A stretch of 64,000 nt of DNA from Paulinella micropora (taxonomy: Eukaryota; Cercozoa; Imbricatea; Euglyphida; Paulinellidae): assembly GCA_019918135.1 (NCBI GenBank), contig WBZZ01000829.1, forward strand, positions 7,501 through 71,500, written 5' to 3'. Position numbers and translations under genes: made by a program. The notes under the pieces are model-generated. The model was not told the origin of the DNA and made no database searches. It was given only the letters and a program-made list of their open reading frames with translations. Positions 37,485 to 47,133 of the stretch are shown here, piece by piece (position 1 is the first letter of the stretch; every line of letters starts with the position of its first letter).

Positions 37485-38367
37485 GGCCTCTGTTACGCAG
37501 AAGCGGAACTCCGCCAGGCACATCCAGGCCCCCTGGTTTGGCCGAGGTCTGTACGTTTCTCTGGCCTTGTTGTTGTCGCTTACCGTCCGTCCGAGCTTTT
37601 TTTTGTTTCCCCTTTTTCTCTTGATCGTCTGTGCAGGGAACGGCCTCGCTGTAGACTGCCAGCTCACCGCCTTCACCGAGATAGCCACGGGCCTGCGGCC
37701 GCCCGTGCTTAAGGGCACCATCTTTAAGAAAAATTACAGCGTTTGGGCAGGGGCGCCGCCGCAGCAGAAACAGAGCTTCTGCCGCAGCCTCAAGGCCTGC
37801 ACGGGCGTCGACCTGGACCCCGACACTCTGCACTGCGTGCACCCCCTCGCCGCCAGCGCGCTCTCCTTCCTCTTCAGCCGCTTCGGCGAGCCAATTTACG
37901 CACAGCTTCCCGTGCACAATTGGTCCCTGGACTTGTGCACACACGTAGATCAGGTCTGGCGCGACACCAAGACGCAAGACGTTATTTTGCTTGAATTAAA
38001 AAAAAGCCAGAGCCCGTTCGATCGGGCGACAGCGAAAACCCCGACGATGAGGGGAGCAGACTTCTGCGGCTGGGCAGATCTTCCAATGAACCGTTATATG
38101 ATTCAGTCTGCTGTGGCTCACTGGCTCTTTACACAAACGTACACAACCTCGGCCAACGTAAAGTCGGGTGTGCTCTGCGTAGGGACCTATGGTGTCGCGT
38201 ACAAGGAAGTGCCGAAGAGTATGATCGAGCAGGCCGGACGGGCATTGCAGGGCCTGGCCCGCCCTGTAGTGCTTCCTGCAGCCCCCGCGGCGGCGGATGC
38301 GGCAGAGGGGGTCGACAGTCCTGAGCCACCGGAGAAAAAAGCCAAGACAAGTGCGGCTGAAGATTAA
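37485..38367 (+). CDS. PD-(D/E)XK nuclease-like protein, 5' end lost
   Basis: This GC-rich coding sequence is fused in frame to the element at 37484, so its true start is missing. A likely intron of 90 bases (37547-37636: GTCTGT donor, long pyrimidine tract, TGTGCAG acceptor) would join GRG to NGLAVDCQLT. The core has VDQVWRDTKTQDVILLELKK, where Asp and Glu-x-Lys fit a PD-(D/E)XK active site. It is followed by a conserved-looking NRYMIQSAVAHWLF helix, as in exonuclease-like members. The C-terminus is Ala/Pro/Lys-rich. The nuclease family is inferred from motifs; the partner half of the gene may lie left of the window. Confidence 0.5.
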
Positions 38368-38468
38368 AATAATGTTTCTGTCTAAACATGTCTTACAAAT
38401 AGTAAAAAGCAATGCAATCGTTTTTTTAAATTTTTGATAGATGTTTGGTCGCTCCTAAATAGTGTTGT

Positions 38469-40493
38469 TTACTCTTCATCTGATTCCGACTCCTCTTCGT
38501 CATAATATACTCCTGGCGGAAGTTCATGCAAGATCGACGAGGCAGTAGCCAGCGGCTTGTCTTTGATTTTCGCGTACTCGTGCTCCCACGCGTAAAACAC
38601 GCGGCAGCCAGCCGGCATGTTCTGTCGAATAAAGTACATCCGAGCCATCGTCTCTCTGTACAATTCTCGATTGCGACGCCCGCTAACTCGCGACAGGCCC
38701 TCGGCGTACAGTGGGTGCCCTGGAGGAAAGCCGTGATACAAGTTCCCGTGGAACTCGTACACGCAATTTCTGGACGCGTCGTAGCCGTCCAGCCGAAGCC
38801 TCGTGCCAGGGACAGCTGCTTCGGACCCATGTGGTAACTCACTTCCATTGACAAAATGTTTGTGCTGGATTTTGAGACCAAGCGCTTGTTCGAGTCTGTC
38901 CCACAGCTTGCACGCCACGATGGAGCACCCCGTGGCCGGCTTGGGAATCAAACCCCGCGCAAAAGCGTGCTCTGCACACAGGCGATGCGAGCGCCAGTGT
39001 TCGTCGGCAAAGTGAGAATCTTTTTCTGAGCCAGCTGGACAATCCTCACAAGGGTTTCGCAACTTGTAGCAACCTCGTTCTTTCGCGTGGCTAGCGCAAA
39101 GGCGACGGGGTTGCCCTTGTTCGTCCGCATAGTTAGATTGCTTTTTGTTGTCTATTGGACACGCATCACAAGGATATCGTAAAACGTAGCACCCACGTTC
39201 TTTAGCGTGCTGGGCACACAACCGCCTTTGTTGTCCGCGTTCATCAGCAAAGAAAGCGTCTTTCTTGTTGTCATCAGGACAGTCCTCACAAGGGCTTTGC
39301 ACACGGTGGCATCCTCGTTGTCTGGCGTGGTCAGCGCACAGGCGACGGGGCTGCCCCTTTTCGTCTGCATAGTTAGCCTGTTTCTTTTCGTGTGGCGGAC
39401 ATGCCTCACAGGGGTTCTGCACCTCATGGGATTTGCGCGCCAATGCATGCTCCGCACACAAACGGCGAGGTCGTCCATGCTCGTCTGCATAGTTAGCCTG
39501 ACGTTTGGAGTTGGGAGGGCAAGCCTGACATGGGTTCTGTACAATATGACACCCGTGTGCTTTGGAGTGATCAGCGCACAGACGCCGTTTTCGTCCGCGC
39601 TCGTCAGGATAGCACGCGGTCTTCTTCTCCCCGACAGGACAAGCTATGCATGGATTCAAAACCTCGTATGAGCTTTGCTCCCTACTAGTAGCGTGCTGTG
39701 CACACAGACGCAGGCCGCGCCCCTGTTCGTCCGCAAAGTTAGCTTGTTTCTTGTCGTTTGTCGGGCACGCTTCACAATGATTGCGCACACGGTAGGACCC
39801 GCGTTCTTTAGCGTGCTGCGCGCATAGTTGATTACCGCGCCCCTGTTCGTCCGGGTAGCAAGCCTGTTTTTTGTCGCTGTCTGGACAGACCTTACAAGGA
39901 TTGCGCACACTGAAACACCTGCGTTCCTTAGCGTGCTCAGCACAGAGCTTGCTTGCCTGCCCTTGCTCGTCCGGAAAGCTGGCCTCTTTTTTGTCCCCAA
40001 ATGGACAGGCTTTACAAGGGTTTAACGTTTGATGACAACTTTCTTCGCGTGCATGATTTGCGCAGAGCTTAAAACGCCGTTCCTTGTCATCTATTGTCCA
40101 GTGATTGCCTGCAGTGACAACAGTCTCTTTTTGCCAACAAAATGAGCACGCGAGCTTCCATTGTGTCCAACCCAGCGGATCTTTGCTCGCTCGACTGAAA
40201 AGGGCACCACCTGCACTTACTCTCACTTGATAGTCCCGCCCGTTTTGTTGGTGGTCGACAATTTCTCCAGCCTCTGGCAGCGCCGCAGCGTCGTTCGGTT
40301 TCTGTCGTTTGGTCTTCTTTTTTTCCCTTTGACGGCGGCGCTTCTTCTGCAGCCGGCGGGTGTGACTGGCGCACAGCACTGTCGCGGCCACGGCCTCGCG
40401 ACAGCGGCCGCGGCGGGTGAAGCAGTGCTCGCAGGCCAGCGCTACTTCGCCTTCGGGTGACCGGAGGACAATTGTCCGGCCGAAGACGCGCAT
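38469..40493 (-). CDS. EsV-1-7-like repeat protein with nuclease-like C-terminal domain
   Basis: The 674-residue protein has 11 modules of the form C-x2-C ... (A/S)x(Y/F)x-DE-x-G ... LCA-x-H, spaced about 38 residues, e.g. CPDSDKKQACYPDEQG and RLCAEHALAR. This fits the EsV-1-7 Cys/His repeat known from brown-algal viruses, giant viruses and stramenopiles, in unusually regular tandem. From about residue 530 it changes to a folded domain with RLRLDGYDASRNCVYEFHGN and LYHG, the Asp...Glu-Phe-His-Gly pattern of small nuclease-like domains seen in giant viruses. It may be a DNA-binding nuclease or regulator. It converges with the nuclease gene at 38367. A single intact frame, start ATG 40493. Confidence 0.7.
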   Translation of the reverse strand: MRVFGRTIVLRSPEGEVALACEHCFTRRGRCREAVAATVLCASHTRRLQKKRRRQREKKKTKRQKPNDAAALPEAGEIVDHQQNGRDYQVRVSAGGALFSRASKDPLGWTQWKLACSFCWQKETVVTAGNHWTIDDKERRFKLCANHAREESCHQTLNPCKACPFGDKKEASFPDEQGQASKLCAEHAKERRCFSVRNPCKVCPDSDKKQACYPDEQGRGNQLCAQHAKERGSYRVRNHCEACPTNDKKQANFADEQGRGLRLCAQHATSREQSSYEVLNPCIACPVGEKKTACYPDERGRKRRLCADHSKAHGCHIVQNPCQACPPNSKRQANYADEHGRPRRLCAEHALARKSHEVQNPCEACPPHEKKQANYADEKGQPRRLCADHARQRGCHRVQSPCEDCPDDNKKDAFFADERGQQRRLCAQHAKERGCYVLRYPCDACPIDNKKQSNYADEQGQPRRLCASHAKERGCYKLRNPCEDCPAGSEKDSHFADEHWRSHRLCAEHAFARGLIPKPATGCSIVACKLWDRLEQALGLKIQHKHFVNGSELPHGSEAAVPGTRLRLDGYDASRNCVYEFHGNLYHGFPPGHPLYAEGLSRVSGRRNRELYRETMARMYFIRQNMPAGCRVFYAWEHEYAKIKDKPLATASSILHELPPGVYYDEEESESDEE

Positions 40494-41139
40494 TTTGCTC
40501 CACGCCGTTTGCGAACGTGGCGACGGCGTCGCGGTCCCCGTACTTGCTCACAAAGACACGCACTGCCTTGGGTTCGCACGCCATCCCCCCCTCCCCCCCC
40601 CTCCCGCTAGCGTGGTGAAATGAACAGGATCCGCCGCAAGGGCAGAAAATTCTGAGCGACAAGGGGGAAGGGGGTTGTGTGAGGCCCGAGGATTTTTGCC
40701 TGGCAGAAACAAAAAAAGAAAAAAGCCCCCCCTTTTGTTTGGCAGCCGAAAAGAGGGCCGGCCCCCCCCCCACCCACCCCCGGCCCCCCCCCCCACAACT
40801 TTTTACCGCCAAAGAAAAAAAGGCTTTGCAAAGAAATGGAGAGGGGGGGGCCTTTGGGTCGCAAGAAACGAGAAGGGAGGGGGGGCCGGGGGGGGGGGGG
40901 GAGGGCCGCCGTAACGCTTTCCTCCCTTCCGCCCGCCGGCGTTGGCCCAGACCTTTTTTTTTTTCTTTTTCTTTTTTCTTTTTTTTTGCAAACGGGTGCG
41001 CATTTGGAGAGGGAACGGATCTGTTGGACTTTTTTTCTTTGAGGTGTGGGAGGGGGGGGGGGTGTGCCGCCGTAGCACCTCGAAAAGAAAAGATTCTTCT
41101 CTGCCAGCCGCAAAGTTAGTAACAAGAGAAAGATAGCCC
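40494..41139. other. Intergenic region with extreme homopolymer runs
   Basis: The region between two divergent genes contains runs of C, G, A and T from 7 to 12 bases, repeated many times, plus GGGGGCC blocks. No gene is supported; open frames on both strands are low complexity. It must hold promoters for both genes, but no motif stands out. Confidence 0.6.
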
Positions 41140-42129
41140 ATGCCCAAAAAGCGGTGCAGAAACTGCGGTACGACGAAAGAAGAACAAACCGAGCCGGGAG
41201 ATGCGGCCCCTGCTGGCACAAACACTCCTACAACCCCAAGCGTTGGCCAGCAACCAGGCAGCTCCTGCCGTGACAAGCCAGAAGCCAGCCCTGAGGGCGG
41301 GGCTCGGCCTGGTCGTTGGGAACTCATTTTAGAAACAGCTGAAATCAGAGCCTGCGTGCAGAAAGGCAGCCTACCAGAGAGATGTTTGTCCCTGCCAGCT
41401 AACACAACCGTTGAGGTGAGAGTGGTTTTGTCACCCGGAGATGAAGACAACGTCGGCGACGAGGGCCTAGTGCTTTTACGAGCGAACGAAAACGCAGTGA
41501 AGGCATTACTCGAGAAGCACGAGGTTGTGGTTACATACGGAATCCGTGCTGTTAATCTCTGGAAGTTATTGTGCTTGTCCGACCAACTTTTCAAGGAGTT
41601 AAAGTTAGGCGGGGACGAAAGGCTAGCCATCGATCTGCGCATGGCACCCCCCGAGCAGCTGGACCACCTGTATTTGTATGGAACAAGCTTTACTGCACCT
41701 TTTTGGCGGAGATTGTTGCATTTGCTAATACCGGCAATAAGAAGGGTTGTGCCGTTGGACGAGAGAAGCTTACCGGGCTACAATGAAGTTCAACAGACCA
41801 TTGATCCCGATTTGCGCATGTTCGCCCTGAACTTGAAAAATTTGGCCCCCCCCGACAAACTCGTGGATTTCCGGGGCTATAGGTACACAATGTTCTTGCT
41901 CGGCCATAAGACCCCAGAGCCAAGTGACACGTCGGCGAATGCCTACGAGATCGGGCGTAGGACTCGGGGTCCTAACCCGCAAACATAATTAACCGCCAAT
42001 GCTTTCTACCTGAAGCAAATCAAAGACGATTACAGCAAGTTGCTCCCCGAGATTAGGAACAAGTTGGATCGCGCAAGCTATGCGCTGATTTCTGCGTCAA
42101 TCGAGTTGGGCCTGCACCCGTTCGAGTAA
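41140..42129 (+). pseudogene. Unknown protein with in-frame TAA
   Basis: The frame from the ATG at 41140 runs 282 codons to TAA at 41986-41988, then continues in the same frame for 46 codons (LTANAFYLKQIKDDYSKLL, and on to LGLHPFE) to 42129. The N-terminus has a possible CRNC knuckle and a Pro/Gly-rich linker. Residues about 65-280 form a folded domain with no recognised family (VVTYGIRAVNLWKLLCLSDQ). The stop may be a recent mutation, readthrough, or the edge of an unseen intron. Confidence 0.5.
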
Positions 42130-42264
42130 GCAACCGCGCGAGCTGTGCGATATGCGCACTCCTCCCGGTGTACACCCCATGCTAGCCGGCCTCATTCATC
42201 ACGCTAGTATTTTCTTACTAAAGTAGAGATTTCTTTTTTTAATTATCAGCTGAATACAAAAAAA

Positions 42265-43578
42265 TCAGGCGTGCTTGGCGCGCTTGTTGGCACAGTCCGG
42301 CTCCAACGTCGGCCGGCCCCTCAGGCTGCACGCACGCCGGAACAGCTTGTAAGAGACCAGGCCGCTAGAGCTGAGTTCGCAGTTCACACGCTCATCGGCA
42401 CAGTCAGGGTTGAGCCGGTGCGCAAGCGCTCGTACTTCTTTCAGCAGGCCTTCTGTGCCCGCCACCCGCTGGAAACGGGGGGTGCTGGGCGCACCGAGCG
42501 GGAGCCCGTCCTGCAGCTTTTTCAGGGACTCGAGCAAGTCGGCGCCGTAGTGGCCTTTAATTTCGAGGTCGGGGTGATCTGGCAGCGTCCAGAGCCAGAG
42601 CCCGTCCGCGGCCAGCACGAGGAAATCGCGGCTGCCGCCGTGGTTGGGGCCCGTGACCAAGACGCGGTCTAGATCCAGACGGAACGCCTTGGCCGCCCTG
42701 AAGCGCAGGCTACACTCAAACTCGGCGGCTAGCGCGGCACAGAAGCTCGGGCTGGTCAGGTGTACAAAGCCCTTGAACCAGTCACAGTGTGAGCCGAGGC
42801 GCAGGTGGTAGCGTTCACGAAAGAGCGCCAGGTGCTTGTCGGACAAGGGCTCCGTCACGCGGCGAAAGGTGTCTAGAAAAGTGCACGTCCAGTGGATGGT
42901 GTTGAGGCGCGGCATGACGTCGTCCTGCAAAGGTTGTAGCCAGGACGGCTGGGGGTGCACAACGGCGGTGACGTAGTCGCCCGCGGGTTGCAGGCCGCCG
43001 TGGCTGGTGGCAAACACCTTGTTGACGGTGTTGGCTGGCCAGGGCGGGACGTAGCCCTCGTCCAGGAGCCGGGCCACGTCCAGCGCGTCGAACCAGTTGA
43101 AACCATTGCCCGGCGCAAACGTCTCCAACAGCTCGGCGGCGGCGCCACGGGCCAGCGCGTGGCAGGCGAACAGGTACACTTGGTAGAGCTGGCGGACGCT
43201 GACGTTGAGCGAGCACGAGAGGTACCAGACACTTGCGCGCGAGCCACGGGCCGGCGACGTCACCTGCAACGCCAGCTGGTCAGCCGGGGCGTTGGTGAGC
43301 AGGTGCAGCGCGCGCACGATCGTGCGGTACAGCTGGAGCTGTAGGTCGGGCCTGGCCTCGTTTGGTGACTTGTGCCAGGCTGCGGGGAAGGCGACGCGCA
43401 GCACGAAGGGCAGGATAGAGTCGAGTTCGTCGTACAAGCCGCACAGGCTTTCGAACTCGTTGTACTGCCCCAGGCTGGTGGACGGAGAACCCGAGCCGCC
43501 AGCCAGAACTTCGCCCCTGGCCCTGCGGGTCTTGTTTTGGTTGAAGAACTTGGGAAAGATGGCTAGGCGTCGCTGCAT
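42265..43578 (-). CDS. Unknown 437-residue protein
   Basis: An intact frame with a basic N-terminus (FFNQNKTRRARGE) and a mixed alpha/beta body containing WFDALDVARLLDEGYVPPW, RLNTIHWTCTFLDTFRRV and SRDFLVLAADGLWLWTLP, and a basic tail ending in NKRAKHA, a possible nuclear signal. No family was recognised. It is convergent with 41140-42129 and followed upstream by the 2-kb repeat region. Confidence 0.6.
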   Translation of the reverse strand: MQRRLAIFPKFFNQNKTRRARGEVLAGGSGSPSTSLGQYNEFESLCGLYDELDSILPFVLRVAFPAAWHKSPNEARPDLQLQLYRTIVRALHLLTNAPADQLALQVTSPARGSRASVWYLSCSLNVSVRQLYQVYLFACHALARGAAAELLETFAPGNGFNWFDALDVARLLDEGYVPPWPANTVNKVFATSHGGLQPAGDYVTAVVHPQPSWLQPLQDDVMPRLNTIHWTCTFLDTFRRVTEPLSDKHLALFRERYHLRLGSHCDWFKGFVHLTSPSFCAALAAEFECSLRFRAAKAFRLDLDRVLVTGPNHGGSRDFLVLAADGLWLWTLPDHPDLEIKGHYGADLLESLKKLQDGLPLGAPSTPRFQRVAGTEGLLKEVRALAHRLNPDCADERVNCELSSSGLVSYKLFRRACSLRGRPTLEPDCANKRAKHA

Positions 43579-43794
43579 TTACTGGCTAGAAAAAGGAGAG
43601 AGAAAGAGACGGGAGAGAGAAAGAGTGACAGAGAGACACAGAGAGAGAGAGAGAGGGAGAGAGAAAGGAGAAAAAGGGAAAGGGGCAGCGAATTGAAAAA
43701 AGAAACCAGATTTATCATGAGATTTAGCAGCAACCAAGTCCAAAAACACTCGGGCAAACGCAGAAAAGAAAACAGTTGAGTTGCTGCTAAATAC
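43579..43794. other. GA-rich upstream region
   Basis: The 5' flank of the gene starting at 43578 has a GAGA-rich stretch (about 43590-43680) followed by ordinary sequence. It may act as a promoter-proximal element; no gene is seen. Confidence 0.4.
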
Positions 43795-44345
43795 TTGCAA
43801 TTCAAACGAGAACACATACAACACACGACGATACACACAAATACACGCACATATACACACACACAAATGCACACAAACACACGCAAATGCACAGACACAC
43901 GCAAATGCACACAAACACACAGACACACACACAAATACACACATTACAGACACGCAAATACAACACACATACAGACACACACACACAAATGCACACAAAC
44001 ACACGCAAATGCACACAAACACACAGACACACACATTACAGACACGCAAATACAACACACAAATGCACACAAATACACAAATACACGCAAATACACACAT
44101 ACAACACACACAAATACACAAATACACACATACAACACACACAAATACACAAATACACACATACAACACACACACACACACAAATACACAAATACACGCA
44201 AATACACACATACAGACACACACAAATACAAAAAGAGAACCCACGCACACACAACGATACACACAAATGCACACACAGACACACACACGACGATACACAC
44301 ATACGCACAAATGCCCCAAAGAGAAACCCGCACACACATACACAC
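43795..44345. repeat. CA-rich minisatellite
   Basis: Degenerate tandem units such as ACACACAAATGCACACAAACAC and ACAAATACACGCAAATACAC over about 550 bases, with occasional ACGACGATACACAC. All open frames here on both strands are repeat artefacts. It is matched in reverse complement by the TG-rich stretch at 45065-45440. Confidence 0.9.
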
Positions 44346-44464
44346 ACTGGGAGAGGAAGGGGGGGGGGAGGTGTACCCTGGGCAGAAAGATGCAAGATCG
44401 ATGTGCAAGGGATGCGAGGGTTTGTGTGTTTGTGTGGCGAGGGGGGAGGGCAGGGGGGGGCCTG

Positions 44465-45060
44465 ATGCTGGCAGCATTGAGCAAAACCAATGTTGGCAGC
44501 ATTGGGTTTGCCCAATGATTCGGCATAGCAGGCCCTCCTTCGATTACAGCCCATTGAGCAAAACCAATTTGCAACATTGGGTTTGCCCAATGATGTAGGT
44601 GCGGCCCCCCTCCCCTTCGACAGCCCATTGGGCGAACCCAATTCTGTCAACATTGGGTTTGCCCAATGCTGCCAACATTGGGTTTGCGCAATTCTGCCAA
44701 CATTGGGTTTGCCCAATGATGTAGGTGCGGCCCCCCCTCCCCTTCGACAGCCCATTGGGCGAATTCTGCAACATTGGGTTTAATGCTGCCAACATTGGGT
44801 TTGCCCAATGATTTCGGCATCGCAGGCCCCCCTCGATTACAGCACATTGAGCAAAACCAATGTTGGCAACATTGGGGTTGCGCAATTCTGCCAACATTGG
44901 TTTGCGCAATTCTGCCAACATTGGGTTTGCCCAATGATTTCGGCATCGCAGGCCCTCCCCTCGATTACAGCCCATTGGGCGAATCCAATGCTGCCAACAT
45001 TGGGTTTGCGCAATGGCGAGCCCATTGTGCAGACCCCGGATTGGCCCCCTCTGCCGCAAC
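44465..45060. repeat. Array of ATTGGG/CCCAAT palindromes
   Basis: At least six exact copies of ATTGGGTTTGCCCAAT (a 6-bp stem with a 4-base loop) and many partial copies. They are embedded in higher-order units with either GATGTAGGTGCGG or GATTTCGGCATCGCAGG between them. Spacing is irregular. Open frames in it are repeat artefacts. It could be a protein-binding array, since CCAAT is also the core of the eukaryotic NF-Y site. Confidence 0.85.
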
Positions 45061-45064
45061 TCTG

Positions 45065-45440
45065 CGTGTGTGAGTTGAGACTTGTGTGTGTGTATCGTCG
45101 TGTGTGAGACTTGTGTGTGTGAGACTTGTGTGTGTGAGACTTGTGTGTGTGAGACTTGTGTGTGAGCTTGTGTGTGTGTGTCTTTGCGTGTGTGTATCGT
45201 CGTGTGTGAGCTTGTGTGTGTGTGTGTGTCTTTGCGTGTGTGTGTCGTCGTGTGTGTGTCGTCGTGTGTGTGTGTATCGTCGTATATCGTCGTGTATCGT
45301 CGTATATCGTCGTGTATCGTCGTGTATCTTCGTGTGTGTGTCGTCGTGTGTGAGCTTGTGTGTATCGTCGTATATCGTCGTGTATCGTCGTGTATCTTCG
45401 TGTGTGTATCTTCGTGTGTGTGTATCGTCGTGTGAAATGA
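45065..45440. repeat. TG-rich minisatellite, inverse of the CA array
   Basis: Units such as GTGTGTGAGACTTGTGTGTG and ATCGTCGTGTATCGTCGTAT. The CGTCGTGTGTG words are the reverse complement of CACACGACG words in 43795-44345. From 45440 to 45625 the strand is T-rich and leads to the next gene; no gene is seen there. Confidence 0.9.
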
Positions 45441-45625
45441 AATCTCTTTGGATTTGTGTATGGTTTTTTTGGTGTTGTTGTTTTGTCTTTTCCTTCTCTG
45501 GGATTTCTTTGGGTCTGTGTGTGGCATTCTTCGTCTTTTCTTTTTTTTTGTGTATCGTCGTGTCTGTCCTGTGTTAATTTTGGCGTGTGTTTTTTGCCCC
45601 TGGTTTGTCTGCCGTCCCAGGATAG

Positions 45626-46264
45626 ATGAGCCTGGCCAAGGCCTCCAAGCCGAGCGAGGATCGACCCGCCAAACGCCACTGCGCTCGAGCACCGTGGCGC
45701 TGGGCCAATGACGTCCAGAAATACCTGAAGACAGATCGCCCTACGCAACGCCGCGTGCTGTTCAAACGGCTGCTCACCACCTTTTTCAGGCACTTTCTGG
45801 GCAAGGGCCTGACCGCCGCGCTGGCCCGTCACGTGCCGGAAGTTGCCGATGACGTGAATGAAGCCATAGAACTGTTCGTTGGCGGCTTCGAGGCTAGTTT
45901 CGGAACAGGCGGTATGCTGTGGTTCTGGTTGGACGACCTGCGCCAGCCAGCCGAATCGTGGCGAGCGGCTGCTGCTAGTCCGGCCCGTGCACGCGTGTTG
46001 CACGAGCTGCAGAACACCGACATGCTAGCGAAGCTCGCCGACCCGAACCTGCTGTTTGCCAACGAAGCCAACGAGCGAGGGAAGAAGTATTGTGACCCGT
46101 TCCGCCAGACCAGAGCACTCCTGGCCTGGTCCGAAAAGATCTTGCAGGGCTGTGGTGAGATGCTCGAAGAGACTGTGCGGCAGGGGCTTCCTGATCCGCC
46201 CTACTTCCTCGCGGACGATCTGGACCCGGAGAATTTTCTGTCGGTATGGGAGGACTCGGACTAA
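45626..46264 (+). CDS. Unknown 212-residue protein
   Basis: Starts ATG at 45626 and has a basic N-terminus (SEDRPAKRHCARAPWRW) and a helical body (RRVLFKRLLTTFFRHFLG, GGMLWFWLDDLRQPA) with an acidic end. No family recognised. Size and general layout (basic N-terminus, Trp-containing helices) are like the gene at 51963, but I cannot show homology by eye. A polyadenylation-like AATTAAAAAAATATT follows the stop. Confidence 0.55.
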   Translation: MSLAKASKPSEDRPAKRHCARAPWRWANDVQKYLKTDRPTQRRVLFKRLLTTFFRHFLGKGLTAALARHVPEVADDVNEAIELFVGGFEASFGTGGMLWFWLDDLRQPAESWRAAAASPARARVLHELQNTDMLAKLADPNLLFANEANERGKKYCDPFRQTRALLAWSEKILQGCGEMLEETVRQGLPDPPYFLADDLDPENFLSVWEDSD

Positions 46265-46349
46265 GAAACGTTTGTCCAAAAGCCGGGGAATTTTAATAGC
46301 TTGAGCCAAGTAAGTTTTTATTTGAATTAAAAAAATATTTTGTATTCAA

Positions 46350-46645
46350 TTAAGCCAATCGTTTGCGCAGGCAGTGCCGATTCGCGCCCTGCTCTCCAAG
46401 GTATTCCCAGCCAGCGGACGTCGCCTCATTCATCGTGCACCAGCAGCACGCCTCGAACATCAGCCTGTCACGTTCAACACCGTGCGAGTCACATTGCTTG
46501 TCGCAGCTGATCACGTCCACTGTCCTGCGCAAGAGGGGGCCGCGCCCTCAACTTTTTTGGTGGCCACGTTGATCCACACGTGGGCCTGGCGCGTGCCACT
46601 CTCTCCTGTTGGCGATCGTGCCTTGCCGCGCGCGTTGTCTACCAT
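46350..46645 (-). pseudogene. Small Cys-rich protein with one frameshift
   Basis: Starting at the ATG at 46645, just after a TTTTTGCAG acceptor-like sequence, the frame reads RQAHVWINVATKKVEGA and then shifts in the C5 run near 46540. The other frame gives RRTVDVISCDKQCDSHG and FEACCWCTMNEATSAGW, ending at 46350. About 98 residues, six Cys. The acceptor suggests an upstream exon, which I cannot place. Convergent with 45626-46264. Confidence 0.45.
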
Positions 46646-47133
46646 CGAACCTGCAAAAACATAGCACGCAAGGAAATGGCTGGGGGGGTGCTGTTCCCCT
46701 CCCCCCGAACATTCCCCCCTCCCCCATTCCCCCCGAAACATTTCCAAAGGTTTTTGGCTTTTTGAAGCGAACCCGAAACATCACCTACGTTTTCCCCCGC
46801 GTGGCCCCCTTTCCCCCTCCCTAACACTTTACCTGTGCGCGCGCGGCCCCCCCCCCTCCCCCACTCTCCTTAGAATCGAGCTAAGCGCGCCCCTTGCTGG
46901 CCCTCCCCCCCCTTTGTTGCAAAAACAACGGTGGCAGAGAAAAGGGACTTACACGGTTTGCCGGGGGGTGAAAGGGAAAGGCGCGGAACTGTGGAAAAGG
47001 GCCGGCCAAAGGTACGGCGAGCTGCTGGAAGGGGGGGGGGGGCGCCGCAGCACCATCCCTCTCCCCACCCCCTCGCTCCCCCGCCCAACATCTGACGAAC
47101 CGCGCGACAAAAGACGAAAAAGTACAAAAAGAG
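46646..47133. other. Intergenic region with homopolymer runs
   Basis: C-rich and G-rich runs of 6-9 bases, again without a supported gene. It contains the divergent promoters of the small Cys-rich gene and the leucine-rich repeat gene; no motif is clear. Confidence 0.5.

Noticed and set aside
37144..38367. A single 407-codon protein joining primase and nuclease.
   Set aside because: The frame passes through the element junction at 37,484 by chance: the first part is a truncated copy of a gene seen elsewhere in the window, the second has different base composition.
40607..41642. Overlapping long frames on both strands around 40.6-41.6 kb.
   Set aside because: Low-complexity Pro/Gly/Phe/Lys strings from homopolymer DNA; the only supported gene there starts at 41140.
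43795..45692. Very long open frames on both strands (up to 388 codons) in the CA/TG repeat region.
   Set aside because: They are translations of dinucleotide-type repeats, with several frames open at once; no protein domain.
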